Shown piece by piece: positions 8,430 through 21,173 of a DNA stretch of 64,000 bases; within the stretch, counting starts at the first letter, position 1, and the number at the start of each line of letters is the position of its first letter. Position numbers and translations under genes: made by a program. The notes beneath the pieces were generated by a model. It made no database searches, was not told the DNA's origin, and saw only the letters and a list, made by a program, of their open reading frames with translations. This DNA is from Aphelocoma coerulescens. Lineage: Eukaryota; Chordata; Aves; Passeriformes; Corvidae. The stretch lies in contig NC_091016.1 in the NCBI RefSeq assembly GCF_041296385.1, forward strand, positions 10,575,997 to 10,639,996, written 5' to 3'.

Positions 8430-9127
8430 AAAGGCTCGCGAAGGGTGTCTGGACTTCAGGCGGCTCTCTTGAAAGCTGTGTATTGCATAGGCGAAGTTAC
8501 AGCATTTCAGGGAGTGGGTATCCAGAGCCAGCCCTACAGCTGTCAGCTACAGCTGGTAGGCATACCTGGAGCCGCTTTCTGTTCAAGTTAGAAAGCATTA
8601 TGTATTTTTCTTTGCTGAGTATCTCAATACATAGCAACCAATAAGCACCATACAACAATACCTTTACATTTGCCTGTAGCCTATCATGACTACTACCATT
8701 ACCATATTATAGTCATTCTTATCCAATCACAAGAGTAAGTATGTTACAATTTAAGCTTACAGTGGAAAATTCTCAGACCTCTCTTCTTCTTGCTACATCG
8801 ACATTTCTTGTTTGCCTGCGATAGCTCTCTTTTTGGTAAAAACATGTTTTCTATTTCCTTATGGCCTTCTTGAGACTTATTTACTTGGTGAAAAACATGT
8901 GCTTGTTTGTACTCACATACCGGTGTCCTAATAAAAAACATCTCCTTCCAACTCAATCTCCAACCTTTGCCTTCTCAGTTATTCAGTGATCAGTGTTTCA
9001 GCAAAACACCTTTTACTCTCTATCAAAACTCGTTTCCATTTCCTCCTCATGCTAAGTTTCTACATTCAGAGATCTTTCTGTCAAGCCTACATAGCTGTGA
9101 AACTTTCTTACCAAACTTTCATCCTCT
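8430..9127. other. AT-rich insertion between second P and next Q
   Basis: The P-Q continuity seen at 271-1145 is broken here by about 700 bp of AT-rich sequence; Q resumes at 9128. The part 8477-8748 starts tgtgtattgc and ends tatgttaca, so on the minus strand it has TG...CA ends. There it also carries two ATTGG (CCAAT-type) boxes and a TATA-like tacataatg. It could be an LTR with some adjoining retroviral sequence, but no polypurine tract abuts it and I recognise no viral protein. Copies: 18519-19216, 28625-29322, 37994-38691, 47363-48060 and 57454-58151. Confidence 0.5.
8477..8748 (-). mobile_element. Possible LTR-like segment
   Basis: 272 bp with TG...CA ends on the minus strand, CCAAT-type boxes and a TATA-like motif in plausible order. 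No target-site duplication is seen. Weaker case than 6065-6388. Copies start at 18566, 28672, 38041, 47410 and 57501. Confidence 0.25.
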
Positions 9128-9650
9128 CCAACAAGCTCGAGCTACAAGGACACCCTTTCAGTTCCGCTGAGTCCACGCTGCCCACGTAGCTGTCGCTGAG
9201 CGAAGTGTGCCAGGGGAGAAGCACTTGCTGGAAGAGTCTTTCAATGCGCACGGCTTTGAAGGCAGCACCACAATGTGGGCCACGAGAAGGGGTGAGGAGG
9301 AATGTGGTGTCGTCCTGGCACCTTTCTCCTGTGTGAGCTGTCTACCGAAGCTCTTTGCTCCTTGCGAGACGGCAGCGTGCGCCGGAGTACACTCGAGCCG
9401 AGGAGCGGGCAGACAGCATCGCCATCTGACGGGCGCTTTGCAGCTTGCCGCAGAAAGCGCTGCACTGCCGGGCACAGTGTTCCGGGCGAGAAGCAGAAGA
9501 CCGTCCGCCTCCGGGGGAACGAAGGTACGGCGTGCTCGAAAAGGCGAAGAACGAAGCCGCGGAGCGCCGGGCTCGCGTGCTCGTTGTACGGGCTGCAAGA
9601 CGAGCGTGGCTGCCACTCTCCTGCCTGCTGAATTGACGTTATAGCCTTGG
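9128..9650 (+). repeat. Block Q followed by CpG-rich block R across the unit boundary
   Basis: Q (9128-9290) is closely similar to 986-1145. It is followed by the complete R block (9318-9649), which runs over the arbitrary phase point at 9380 into block P of U2. The same join occurs at each unit boundary (19217-19739, 29323-29845, 38692-39214, 48061-48583 and 58152-58674). Confidence 0.75.
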
Positions 9651-10223
9651 GAAGGAGGAAGTTCCACGGCACTTTCCTGTGCTGCTGCTGCCTATTCCTC
9701 TTGTAGCTCTCTGTGGAAGCATTTGCGCTTCCCTTCAGTCTCCGTCTTTCCGAGAACACGATGGTAGTAGCATGCAGCGGAGGAGGGAAGAACAGAGCGC
9801 ACCGGTGAGTCTGGTGCCGCTTACGTGCGGAAGGCGAAGGTGCAGCCCAGCCCTGGCTTCTACTTCTCGGGCCGTTCTCCAGGAAAGCAGCTGCTGGAGG
9901 CTGCCAAGGGAGCTGCGAGAGTGAAAGCAAGGTGGGCGTCTGTCTTAGAAGAAAGGCACAGAGCCACAGTGTCATTTGCGATTTCCGAAGGCTGGTTGGA
10001 GAGGCGTGCTTTAGGAAAGCCTTCTGCTTTGACGCCTGCTCCTGGCTGAGCTCTAGTTGCAGGGACTCTGCAAGGCTGAACAACTAGGAAAGTGCCTATG
10101 TCCACGCTGTGGGATGAAGCACTATAGCTGCGGCTTCCTTTCTGGAGCAAGCAAGAATGCTCTCAGCCGACTCTGCTTGTGAACGAGCCCTTGCTGGTCT
10201 TGGGCAATTTGGTGCACTGCACA

Positions 10224-11084
10224 CGCAAGCCCAGTGCTCTGCAGCTAAATTGTTTGCCTTAAGTGGTCTGGACTGAAGAGAAGGCCAGCGATGGCAGTGA
10301 ACTTTGCTGCTTTTCCGCGTGCATGCTGCACCCACCAACGGTGCACCGTGCACGGTTTCTTTGCTCAGCTCGAGCTACAGCGACACCCTTTCGGTTTCGC
10401 TGAGTCCACGCTGCCCATGCAGCTCTCACTCAGCGAAGTGCGCCAGGGGAGAAGCACTTGCTGGAGAAGTCTTTCAATGTGCAAGGCTTTGAAGGCAGCA
10501 CCCCAATCGGGACATGAGGAGGGCTGATGAAGAACGTGGTTCTTTCTTGGCAACTTTCTCCTGTGTGAGATGTCTACCGAAGATCTTTGCTCCTTGCCAG
10601 ACTGCAGTGTGCACCAGAGTACACTCTGGCCGAGAAGGAGAAGGCAGACAGCACCACCATCTGACGGGCCCTATGCAGGTTATGACAGAAAGCAGACTGC
10701 CCCTGGAAGGCACTGGCAGCTACGAGTTCCCCAAGTGTCAGGGGCAAATGCTGGGCGAGCTCGTCATCCTGGCACGGTTCTCTGTGCGAGAGCGACTTCT
10801 CAGCGGTCCTTCTCGTGGCCCCGATTGCGCTGCTGTGTTTTCAAAGTCCTGCACACTGAAAGACTCATCCAGCAAGTGCTTCTCCCCTTCAAGTTTCGCT
10901 GAGCGAGAGCTACCATGGGTAGTGTGGACGCCGCGAAACCGAAGGGGTCTCCCGCTAGCTCGAGCTGCGGAAAAACCGTGCACAGCACACTGACAAGCGG
11001 CAAAGCACAATGGCCTCGCTCGGCTTCTCTTCTGCCCAGACAACGAAAGGCGAAGAACGAAGCCTCAGAGCACCGGGCTTGTGC
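10224..11084. repeat. Imperfect inverted repeat (U2)
   Basis: Equivalent of the U1 inverted repeat; arms and spacer have the same lengths. Confidence 0.75.
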
Positions 11085-14000
11085 GTGCAGCATTGCAGAA
11101 AGCCCAGAGACGCCTATCGGGAATTTCGGTCCTTGCGAGAGAGTCTTGTGTGCCTCGTGGTGCTTCGAGCCGAGAAAGACCGGGCAGACAGCACCGCCAC
11201 AGAGGGGGCGCTTTTGCACCTTGTAAAAGGCAAGAGGACTGCTCCTGGAAGGTGGTGCGAATCCCTGTTGCCACTAGTGTCAGGAGCAAAGTGCTTGCAA
11301 GCTTATTGTCCTGGCACAGCTCTCTGCGGGAGACGTAGCCGAGAAGCTTTCCGCTTAGCTTGGGATCGCAAGAGGGACAGATTGTGCTGCTACGTAGCGC
11401 TGGGAAGGAGAGGTGCAGGGCCCAGGCGTGTTTGGGCAGAAGCAGTGCACTGGAGCGCTTGGCTGCCGACACAGCGTTCCGTGCGAGAAGCAGACCGCTG
11501 TTCGCCTCCGGGAGAATGAAGGTACGGCGTGCTCGAAAAGGCGAAGGACGAAGCCGCAGAGCACCGGGCTGGTGTGCGCGTCGTATGGGCTTGCAAGACG
11601 AAGGGTGGCTGCTGCACTCCTGCCTGCTGAATTGACGTTCTAGCATTCGGAAGGAGGACGCTCAAGGGCACTTGCTTGTGCCGCTGCCTCTTCCTCTTCC
11701 AGCTCTAGGTGGAAGTGATTGTGCTTCTTCTCAAGATTCTTGTGGAAACTCTTTTGTTGAACTTTGGAGTGCAAAATCCTGGGAACTGAATGTTACATTC
11801 CATCTAGAACGAAAGTTTTATTCCTCAGTTTTTGTCAGGAACAGCTAGAATGGAAAACACATCTTGGCTTTTTGCATTCCCTTCAGAGAATATTAACACT
11901 ACGCAAATCGATGCCACGATCTATTCTGTCACCTAAATTTACTGTTTCAATCATGCACTCATAGGCTGCTCGTCTGAAATTTTCTGTCCAGATTCATTTG
12001 ACCTCACGCATCTTCTGTTTTGCAGTACCAACAAGTCTTGCTACAGAAAGACATGCTAGATCAGCAGCAGTGTTTAGGTAGGCCTTTGGTACGGCAGTAT
12101 CTGAACAGCACGCAACTCATACCTCAGCAATTCTCCCTGTGGCTCTGCTATGCGTGCTCTCGCATTTTTTCTCTCTCACTGAGCCTAAACTGTAGAACAA
12201 AAACATCCAGGAACTGCTGCCATGGGAATGCACAAAGACCAAAATCCCAGAGGTGGCCTGTACATTTCCTTTGCAGCCCCTGAACCATATCAAACGCACT
12301 GCTGGTCTGTACTTTTCTTTCCAGTGACACATCACATTCAGTCGAGCGGATACTGCAGACAAACCGAATCACTTCCAGCTAGCGAGCTCCAATACGAAAA
12401 TGTGGCCGCACAGGAAGCTTTCACTGGCCTTGCATGGTACAGTTGCAAACTTGCACTATGACTGCAGTCAAATGGTACTCAGGGCTTTTACATTGCGTCT
12501 GTACACTGCACACACCCGACGGTGTTCTGTGCCTTCACTGTCAGTTTGGCTACCATCAAGTACTTTCATGTTCCCAAGGTGCCTATTTGGCACAAAGATA
12601 CCAGCCTTGCTGGACTGCGACTTCTTCTGCCAGTCTTTCACGTACACACTTCTCACTGGGGCTATGCACCTTTCTTCTAAGCTGTGTGGAAAGTCACATT
12701 CTTTACACTCACAGATGCCAGTTTCCATCCTTAAAAGAGCCCGCAGCTCTGCCCATGCAAGCAGTCTGAGAACCGAAGCCCGCTGGCAGCATTCAGCTTT
12801 GTCTCTTTTCAGAGCGTGTACTGCACACAGCACAGTATGCTGTGGGGGGTTTTCCTCCGTTATAAGTACAGTCATACTCTTTCTGTTCCACTAAGTCCAC
12901 ATCATCCATCTACCTCTCGCTCAGGGAAAGGCAGTAGGAGAGAGAAAAGCAGTTGCTGCATTGGTCTTTCCGAGTCCATGATTTTCAACAAACCGCCGCA
13001 CTCTGGATGACAAGGGGGTGCAATGGGAGGGTCTGCTGTTCTTGCTCAAGCTGGCACTTTCATGAGCTAATGTTTGTGTAGGATGTTCACAAGTTAGTAT
13101 CTGGACTCTGCGAGAGTGAAAGACAGCGCTGGGGAGCTCACATTGCCCTCTGAGTGTGGTGCAAATAAGAGTTTGTACCTGGAAGGGGGAGATCAGTGAA
13201 ATCTTTTTGTCCTGACACGGTTGATTTGAGAGCAGTGGTGTTTTCAACTTGGCTCTGCACTTTGGGTGGTTTATAGCTAGGTGAGGGGCCTTTCCTTCTT
13301 TTGCAAGTCCCCCCTGCCATGCTGGGGTTGTTCTTCTGAGTGCTGACAGCGCGCAGGTTAAAGTTAACTGCTCCTCATGGCGCCCAGCACCATTCATGTG
13401 GCAATAGTTTGTTCCTTTGCGGATCCTGGCTCTTCGAATGTCTTTTGATTTCGTCCGGAAGACACTTCCATGTGGAGACAGCAACAGGTTGCTGAATGGG
13501 CACCTTTTGTGACCAATATTTACACTTGATGAAATTAGTGCATCAGGATGGTGATAGGCAACCAATGACCACTCAATTAACACTTACAATATTACTAACT
13601 TAAGCGAAACGAGGTTTTGCAAATGGCAATCTCTCCTTTGTACTGATACAGCCCTAATTTAATTTTCTTCAATGCACCAGCCTCAAGCACGGTGCTCTGC
13701 ATGATTGCAAGTAAGAATTGCAAGATTGCAAGTAGGAACATTTAGTTGGAAAGGAAAGCTGATGGCACAGGTTCACATGGCGCTGTTTCTATTCTTCAAA
13801 GTGAATGTGAAACCCACTCTAACTTATTATCCAAATAGGAGAGCACCAGGGAATGCTCATACTTTAAAGGTAGCAGGGAAAAGAGCTCAGAAGCTTGGCT
13901 CTTGCATTCCCTCTCTAACAGTTCAACAGCTCTAGCCCAGAGAACTGCCTACTAGGAAGAGCCATTAAATTCACATGCTCTTCTATGTGCACTTTCCTCC

Positions 14001-14831
14001 TCAGCTTTAAGTACCATCATAATCCTTCAGTCTCACAGAGTCAGGATGCAAACAGAATTTTATCAGGGGCTGCTAAAGTCAGCAGGATGCAAATTTGTTC
14101 AACAGCTTGGCTTTTTCATTCCTTCTCTAACAGTTCAACAGCTATAGCCCACAGAACTGCCCATGAGGAAAAGCCATTAATTCGCTGAGAACACCCTACA
14201 TGCAGATCCAAAACTGCTTTCTTTGCCAAAGAGAGAAACTATGAGCCCATCTCAGAAGAACTGGGATCTCCTCCTCCAAAATAGAAAACATCCAGGAACT
14301 GCTCCCATCCAATGTGCCAGAACACTGTTACTGGACATTACCTGCCCTGGTGTCTAAATCAGCTGCACACCAAGGATGAGCATAGCTGCTTGTCTTGGCT
14401 TACTGCCAAGAGTTCAGAAGACCACCTTTCAGAAGTGGAAACGACATGCCAAAATTGACTTTTTCAGGAGACTGCCTTGAAAATAGGGCGTAGCAACTCC
14501 ATACTTGTACAAATCAAGGCAGTGCTTCTACACCAAATATGCCAGGACAGAAAGTTGCTGCTGCCCTTTACCTCCACTAGGCAGCTTCTTATGTGCACCT
14601 GAAACACTGGGGCTAGGTGCTTTCCTTCCCATGGAAAAGCATTGTCATCCTCTCTGAGGAACTGGCGTGCTACCGCCAATATTGAATATATCTAAGAATT
14701 GCTCCTACACAAGAGGTGCCAGGAGAGAAATGTCTCAGTTGAGTTTACTTCCCCATGGGACCTTATCATCTGCTCCACCAACACTGGGATTCAGACCTTT
14801 GCATTCCAAGGAAAGGCATTATGAGTCACTT

Positions 14832-16274
14832 GGCCTTGCGTTGCCTTCAGTACCATTGCCTGGTTTTTCCTAGCCTACCCTTGCTTTGCCTTCCTTGGCT
14901 ACGTCTCTCTTGCCTATGTCTCCCTTGCCCTGCCCTGCCCTGCCTATGATTTCCTTGCTTTGCCCTGCCTTGCCTTTTCTTCCATGCAGGCAAGGCAATG
15001 CAGTCAAAGCAAGTTTAGGCAATTCTAGTCAAGTCAAGGGAAAGTTAGGGAAAGCAAAGCAAGAGCAGTGAGCAGGCAGCAAAGTAGGGCCAATGAGTGC
15101 GAGGCAAGAGAAGGCCCAGAAGTTGTAGTTCGGAAGGCAGGGCATAGGAAGGTAAGTCCAGTGATGCAGAGGGCAGGCAAAGACAAGAAAGGCTAGGCAA
15201 GGAAAGGCCAGGCAAGAAAGGGGTAGGCAAATAAAAACAGGGAATGCTTACACAAAGCAATGTGAAGCAAGGAACAGCTAGGCAAGTCAAGGCAAGAACA
15301 CAGAAAGGTCAGTGGAGTAAGGCAAGCAAGGGAGAGATAGGAGAAGCAAGTTAAATCAAAGGAGAGGAAGACAAGACATGGAAGGCCAGGGAAGGAGGCA
15401 GTAGGCAGGGGCTGGTTATGAAAGGCAGTGCAAGGCTGTTGCTGTTGAGACGGTCACGACACACATACACTCTCTGCCCCGAGCAATGGCAAAAAACCAC
15501 TTGTATTATTTATGCATCTTCTCTTATGCACTTTTTTAGCTACATGTGCATGGACTATTATTTTGCTATAATACAATACTATTGGTTGTCTATAGTGTAC
15601 ACACATTCTTTGCTAAACATCAGCCAGTATCGTCCCTTTTGCAGCTGTTACAACTTCTTTCTGTTGTTTATCTTCTTGCTTCTGCAATTCTCACGGGTAC
15701 AAAATGATTGTATCAACGGAAATGTCTGTGAGGCCTTCAGACCAGCTGTTGGTTCCCACAAAAGGCAAAGGAGTGGTAGACAAAAGAAGGCCAGGAATCT
15801 GTAGGCAAAGCAGGGATTGGGAGGGGTAGGCAAAGGAAAGCAAGGCCATGTTGGAAAGGGGCACAAATGTCAAGAAGGGCAAGGGTTATGCAAGGCAGTG
15901 CAAGGCAAGGGAAGGGTAGGCAGGCCAAGGCAAGACAAGAGCATGGAGGGGTGGTGCAGAAAAGGTGATGATCGGATGGATAGGCCAGTCAAAGGTGGGT
16001 AGACTAGGCGAGGGAAAGAGGGGTAGCAGGGCAAGGCAAGTGTTGGCTTTGCAAAGCAAGGCAAGAGAGACTTAGGCAAGGCCAAGAGAGTCATAGGAGA
16101 AGCAGGCAAGACAAGACCAGGAAACAAGGGGTAAGAAAGTCAAGGTGGGAGATTGGTGAACAAGGCCATGCAATGGAGACATAGGAAGGGCAAGGGAGGT
16201 ACACAGAGGTGTCTGTAAGGCAATGCAAGGCTGGGCTCTGCATGGCAAGGGATGATCAGGTATGGCAATGCCTT
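14832..16274. repeat. Pentamer tract of U2 (with LTR-like insertion)
   Basis: As in U1 but without the 10-bp duplication near 15995. Confidence 0.85.
15437..15760 (-). mobile_element. Solo-LTR-like insertion (U2 copy)
   Basis: Same element at the same place in U2; it was inserted before the array amplified. Confidence 0.55.
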
Positions 16275-16659
16275 CATGTACCCCACTGTTTCAGGAGAAT
16301 ATGAGAGGTGGCCCAGGGGTGGTCAAAGCCAGCAAGACCCATCTGTCCTGGCAGCTTTCCTCCGGGAGTAATCCTTGGTTGTATTGGATATGGGACATGC
16401 AATCACCATTTTAGCCATAGACTCCTGGACAAGAATGAAAGTTCTTTTCCCTGGGAAGGAAAACACGTAGACCCACTGTTTCAGGTGCAGATGCAAGACA
16501 GAACAAGGAAGGACAAGGCACTCGAAGAACGCCTTCTTTCTGGACGCGTCCTTCTGGGTGTGCTCAAGCTGCGTGGGCTCGGCAGCACTGAAGGTGTAAG
16601 AACCTGTTTCTGGCCAGGCAGTGTGCTGCAGTGCAAGGGCTGCGCCTTACTTTGTTGAA

Positions 16660-17386
16660 GCAGGCAGAGCATTCTCAGCTGAATCTGCTTGTTGAAGCAG
16701 CTCTTGGCTGGACATTTGCAAGTCGCTCCACTGAGCCCATGAAGCCGGTGCCCAGCTGCTTCGTTCTTCGCCTTCTGTGGTCCGGACAGGACTGAAGCGC
16801 AGCGATGGCTTGGAGCTTTGCCGCTCTTCAGCGTGAACACTGCACGCAGCCACAGGCTGCTGTGCACGGCTTTTCCTCAGCTCGACGTACAGTCATTCTC
16901 TTGCTGTTTCCCCGAGTCGAAAGTGTCCGTGTAGCTCTCTCGCTCAGCGAAAGGCGTCAGGAGAGAAACACTTGCTGGATGAGCTTTTCGCTGGCCAAGC
17001 CTTTCAACACAGCACCACCATTCGGGCAAAGGAGGAGGAGAAAGGAAAGAGCACCTTTTCGTCCCGGCACGTTCTTCTTTGCGAGACGCCTCTCCGCCTC
17101 TTCGCTCCCTGCAAGGCTGTAATGTGCGCGGTGGCACTTGGAAGCGAGAAGGCAGGTGCAAGAGAGCACCGCGATCTGACGGCGCTGTGCCGGCTGGAAA
17201 GGAAAGAGGGCTGCCACTGGAATGCGGTGCAAATACAGGTTTGCACGCGTCGAGGGTAAGCGCCGGGTGAGCTTGCTGACCTAAAACCGTTCTCTGTGCC
17301 AGACACAGGCATTGAGAATCTTTCCGTTAAGAATCAGGCTGCCACGCAAACAGAACGTGGTGCTGCCTAGCGCTGCGAGGGAAAGT
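16660..17386 (+). repeat. 727-bp variable module (U2)
   Basis: Present in U2, U3 and U6 and absent from U1, U4 and U5. It starts with the left 172-bp repeat (16660-16831), then a Q block (16874-17040) and an R-type block (17060-17320) unlike those elsewhere in the unit, and ends where the right 172-bp repeat begins (17387-17558). The homology of Q here with the Q just downstream suggests that the module arose as a tandem duplication that later diverged, while its 172-bp ends stayed nearly identical. Confidence 0.9.
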
Positions 17387-18518
17387 GCAGGCAGAGCATT
17401 CTCGGCTGAATCTGCTTGTTGAAGCAGCTCTTGGCTGGACATTTGCAAGTCGCGCCACTGAGCCCATGAAGCCGGTGCCCAGCTGCTTCGTTCTTCGCCT
17501 TCTGTGGTCCGGACAGGACTGAAGCGCAGCGATGGCTTGGAGCTTTGCCGCTCTTCAGATTGTTTACTGCAGGCATCTACATTTTTCTGTGCACGGATTT
17601 TCCTCAGCTGGACATAGAATTATTTTCTTGCTGTTTTACAGTGTCCAGACCATCTGTGTAGCTCTCGGTCAGGGAAATGCGTCAAGAGAGACGCCCTTGC
17701 TGGATGAGCTTTTCGCTGGCCAAGCCTTTCGACATCCCACCACAATTGGTCGAGGACGAGGAGAAAGGAGGGGTAACAGGGTAATATCTCTACAGTGCAT
17801 CAGGTCATGTGAAATTTGTGCTGCTGCTGCCTAGTGCCCTTGCAGCTATCTGGGGAAGCAATTGCCCTTCCCTTCAGTCTCTGAGTTTCGGAGAACACGA
17901 ATGCATGTAGGATGCAAGCGGAGGAGGGAAGTACAGAGTGCACCGGTGAGTTCGCTGTTGCTTACCTGGGGAGGGCGGAGGTGCAGCCCAGCACTGGCTT
18001 TGACGTCTACGGCCGTTCTCCAGCAGAGTAGCTGCTGGAGGCTGCCAAGGGAGCTGCGAGCACGAAAGTATAGCGGGCGTCTGTCTTAGAAGAAAGGCGC
18101 AGAGCCGCACTGTGATGCGCCCTTTCAGGAGGCTGCTTGGAGAAAGGGTGCTTTAGGAGGGCCTTCTGCTTTGACGCCTGCTCCTGGCTGAGCTCTAGCT
18201 GCAGGGATTCTGCAAGGCTGAACGACTAGGGAAGTGCCTATCTCCACGCTGTGGGATGAAGTGCTACGGCTCCGCGTTCCCTTTTGGAGACGCGAGGACT
18301 CCCTCAGCCGGCTTGGCTTGTGAACGAGCCTGCTGGACTTCTGCAACTCGGTGCACTGCACCTGCAAGCCCGGTGCTCTGCGGCTTCATTTTTCGCCTCA
18401 CGTTATCCGCACGGAAGGGAAGCCCAGCGAGGGCACTGAACTTTGCCGCTTTTGCTCGTGCATGCTGCACGCACCCTCGGTGTAGCGTGCACGATTTCTT
18501 TCCACAGCTCTATAGGAG

Positions 18519-19216
18519 AAAGGCTCGCGAAGGGTGTCTGGACTTCAGGCGGCTCTCTTGAAAGCTGTGTATTGCATAGGCGAAGTTACAGCATTTCAGG
18601 GAGTGGGTATCCAGAGCCAGCCCTACAGCTGTCAGCTACAGCTGGTAGGCATACCTGGAGCCGCTTTCTGTTCAAGTTAGAAAGCATTATGTATTTTTCT
18701 TTGCTGAGTATCTCAATACATAGCAACCAATAAGCACCATACAACAATACCTTTACATTTGCCTGTAGCCTATCATGACTACTACCATTACCATATTATA
18801 GTCATTCTTATCCAATCACAAGAGTAAGTATGTTACAATTTAAGCTTACAGTGGAAAATTCTCAGACCTCTCTTCTTCTTGCTACATCGACATTTCTTGT
18901 TTGCCTGCGATAGCTCTCTTTTTGGTAAAAACATGTTTTCTATTTCCTTATGGCCTTCTTGAGACTTATTTACTTGGTGAAAAACATGTGCTTGTTTGTA
19001 CTCACATACCGGTGTCCTAATAAAAAACATCTCCTTCCAACTCAATCTCCAACCTTTGCCTTCTCAGTTATTCAGTGATCAGTGTTTCAGCAAAACACCT
19101 TTTACTCTCTATCAAAACTCGTTTCCATTTCCTCCTCATGCTAAGTTTCTACATTCAGAGATCTTTCTGTCAAGCCTACATAGCTGTGAAACTTTCTTAC
19201 CAAACTTTCATCCTCT
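18519..19216. other. AT-rich insertion (U2)
   Basis: Same segment as 8430-9127. Confidence 0.5.
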
Positions 19217-20312
19217 CCAACAAGCTCGAGCTACAAGGACACCCTTTCAGTTCCGCTGAGTCCACGCTGCCCACGTAGCTGTCGCTGAGCGAAGTGTGCC
19301 AGGGGAGAAGCACTTGCTGGAAGAGTCTTTCAATGCGCACGGCTTTGAAGGCAGCACCACAATGTGGGCCACGAGAAGGGGTGAGGAGGAATGTGGTGTC
19401 GTCCTGGCACCTTTCTCCTGTGTGAGCTGTCTACCGAAGCTCTTTGCTCCTTGCGAGACGGCAGCGTGCGCCGGAGTACACTCGAGCCGAGGAGCGGGCA
19501 GACAGCATCGCCATCTGACGGGCGCTTTGCAGCTTGCCGCAGAAAGCGCTGCACTGCCGGGCACAGTGTTCCGGGCGAGAAGCAGAAGACCGTCCGCCTC
19601 CGGGGGAACGAAGGTACGGCGTGCTCGAAAAGGCGAAGAACGAAGCCGCGGAGCGCCGGGCTCGCGTGCTCGTTGTACGGGCTGCAAGACGAGCGTGGCT
19701 GCCACTCTCCTGCCTGCTGAATTGACGTTATAGCCTTGGGAAGGAGGAAGTTCCACGGCACTTTCCTGTGCTGCTGCTGCCTATTCCTCTTGTAGCTCTC
19801 TGTGGAAGCATTTGCGCTTCCCTTCAGTCTCCGTCTTTCCGAGAACACGATGGTAGTAGCATGCAGCGGAGGAGGGAAGAACAGAGCGCACCGGTGAGTC
19901 TGGTGCCGCTTACGTGCGGAAGGCGAAGGTGCAGCCCAGCCCTGGCTTCTACTTCTCGGGCCGTTCTCCAGGAAAGCAGCTGCTGGAGGCTGCCAAGGGA
20001 GCTGCGAGAGTGAAAGCAAGGTGGGCGTCTGTCTTAGAAGAAAGGCACAGAGCCACAGTGTCATTTGCGATTTCCGAAGGCTGGTTGGAGAGGCGTGCTT
20101 TAGGAAAGCCTTCTGCTTTGACGCCTGCTCCTGGCTGAGCTCTAGTTGCAGGGACTCTGCAAGGCTGAACAACTAGGAAAGTGCCTATGTCCACGCTGTG
20201 GGATGAAGCACTATAGCTGCGGCTTCCTTTCTGGAGCAAGCAAGAATGCTCTCAGCCGACTCTGCTTGTGAACGAGCCCTTGCTGGTCTTGGGCAATTTG
20301 GTGCACTGCACA

Positions 20313-21173
20313 CGCAAGCCCAGTGCTCTGCAGCTAAATTGTTTGCCTTAAGTGGTCTGGACTGAAGAGAAGGCCAGCGATGGCAGTGAACTTTGCTGCT
20401 TTTCCGCGTGCATGCTGCACCCACCAACGGTGCACCGTGCACGGTTTCTTTGCTCAGCTCGAGCTACAGCGACACCCTTTCGGTTTCGCTGAGTCCACGC
20501 TGCCCATGCAGCTCTCACTCAGCGAAGTGCGCCAGGGGAGAAGCACTTGCTGGAGAAGTCTTTCAATGTGCAAGGCTTTGAAGGCAGCACCCCAATCGGG
20601 ACATGAGGAGGGCTGATGAAGAACGTGGTTCTTTCTTGGCAACTTTCTCCTGTGTGAGATGTCTACCGAAGATCTTTGCTCCTTGCCAGACTGCAGTGTG
20701 CACCAGAGTACACTCTGGCCGAGAAGGAGAAGGCAGACAGCACCACCATCTGACGGGCCCTATGCAGGTTATGACAGAAAGCAGACTGCCCCTGGAAGGC
20801 ACTGGCAGCTACGAGTTCCCCAAGTGTCAGGGGCAAATGCTGGGCGAGCTCGTCATCCTGGCACGGTTCTCTGTGCGAGAGCGACTTCTCAGCGGTCCTT
20901 CTCGTGGCCCCGATTGCGCTGCTGTGTTTTCAAAGTCCTGCACACTGAAAGACTCATCCAGCAAGTGCTTCTCCCCTTCAAGTTTCGCTGAGCGAGAGCT
21001 ACCATGGGTAGTGTGGACGCCGCGAAACCGAAGGGGTCTCCCGCTAGCTCGAGCTGCGGAAAAACCGTGCACAGCACACTGACAAGCGGCAAAGCACAAT
21101 GGCCTCGCTCGGCTTCTCTTCTGCCCAGACAACGAAAGGCGAAGAACGAAGCCTCAGAGCACCGGGCTTGTGC
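20313..21173. repeat. Imperfect inverted repeat (U3)
   Basis: Equivalent of the U1 inverted repeat. Confidence 0.75.

Larger units (their letters stand above)
1..9379 (+). repeat. Macrosatellite unit U1 (short form, 9,379 bp)
   Basis: First complete unit when the array is phased to the first base of the window; the sequence at position 1 returns at 9380. It lacks the 727-bp module but carries the 10-bp insertion near 6610-6620, which only U3 shares. Its internal blocks are annotated separately and serve as the reference for the other units. The period is seen directly: landmark sequences such as the AT-rich stretch at 2385 recur at 11764, 21853, 31959, 41328 and 50697. No gene is supported inside it. 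Confidence 0.97.
9380..19468 (+). repeat. Macrosatellite unit U2 (long form, 10,089 bp)
   Basis: Second unit, long form. Relative to U1 it has an extra 727-bp module (16660-17386), lacks 6 bp near 12596, lacks one T near 12809 and lacks the 10-bp insertion near 15990. These sum exactly to the 710-bp length difference. The single-T loss cuts a plus-strand open frame that spans 205 codons in the other units, which argues against that frame being a gene. Positions map from U1 by adding 9379 up to about 3210, 9373 to about 3435, 9372 to about 6610, 9362 to about 7297, and 10089 after the module. Confidence 0.97.

Noticed and set aside
9241..10083. 280-codon minus-strand open frame over blocks R and P
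   Set aside because: It is broken in the paralogous P copy and by a stop in U5-U7, its composition is that expected of GC-rich DNA, and competing frames lie on the plus strand.
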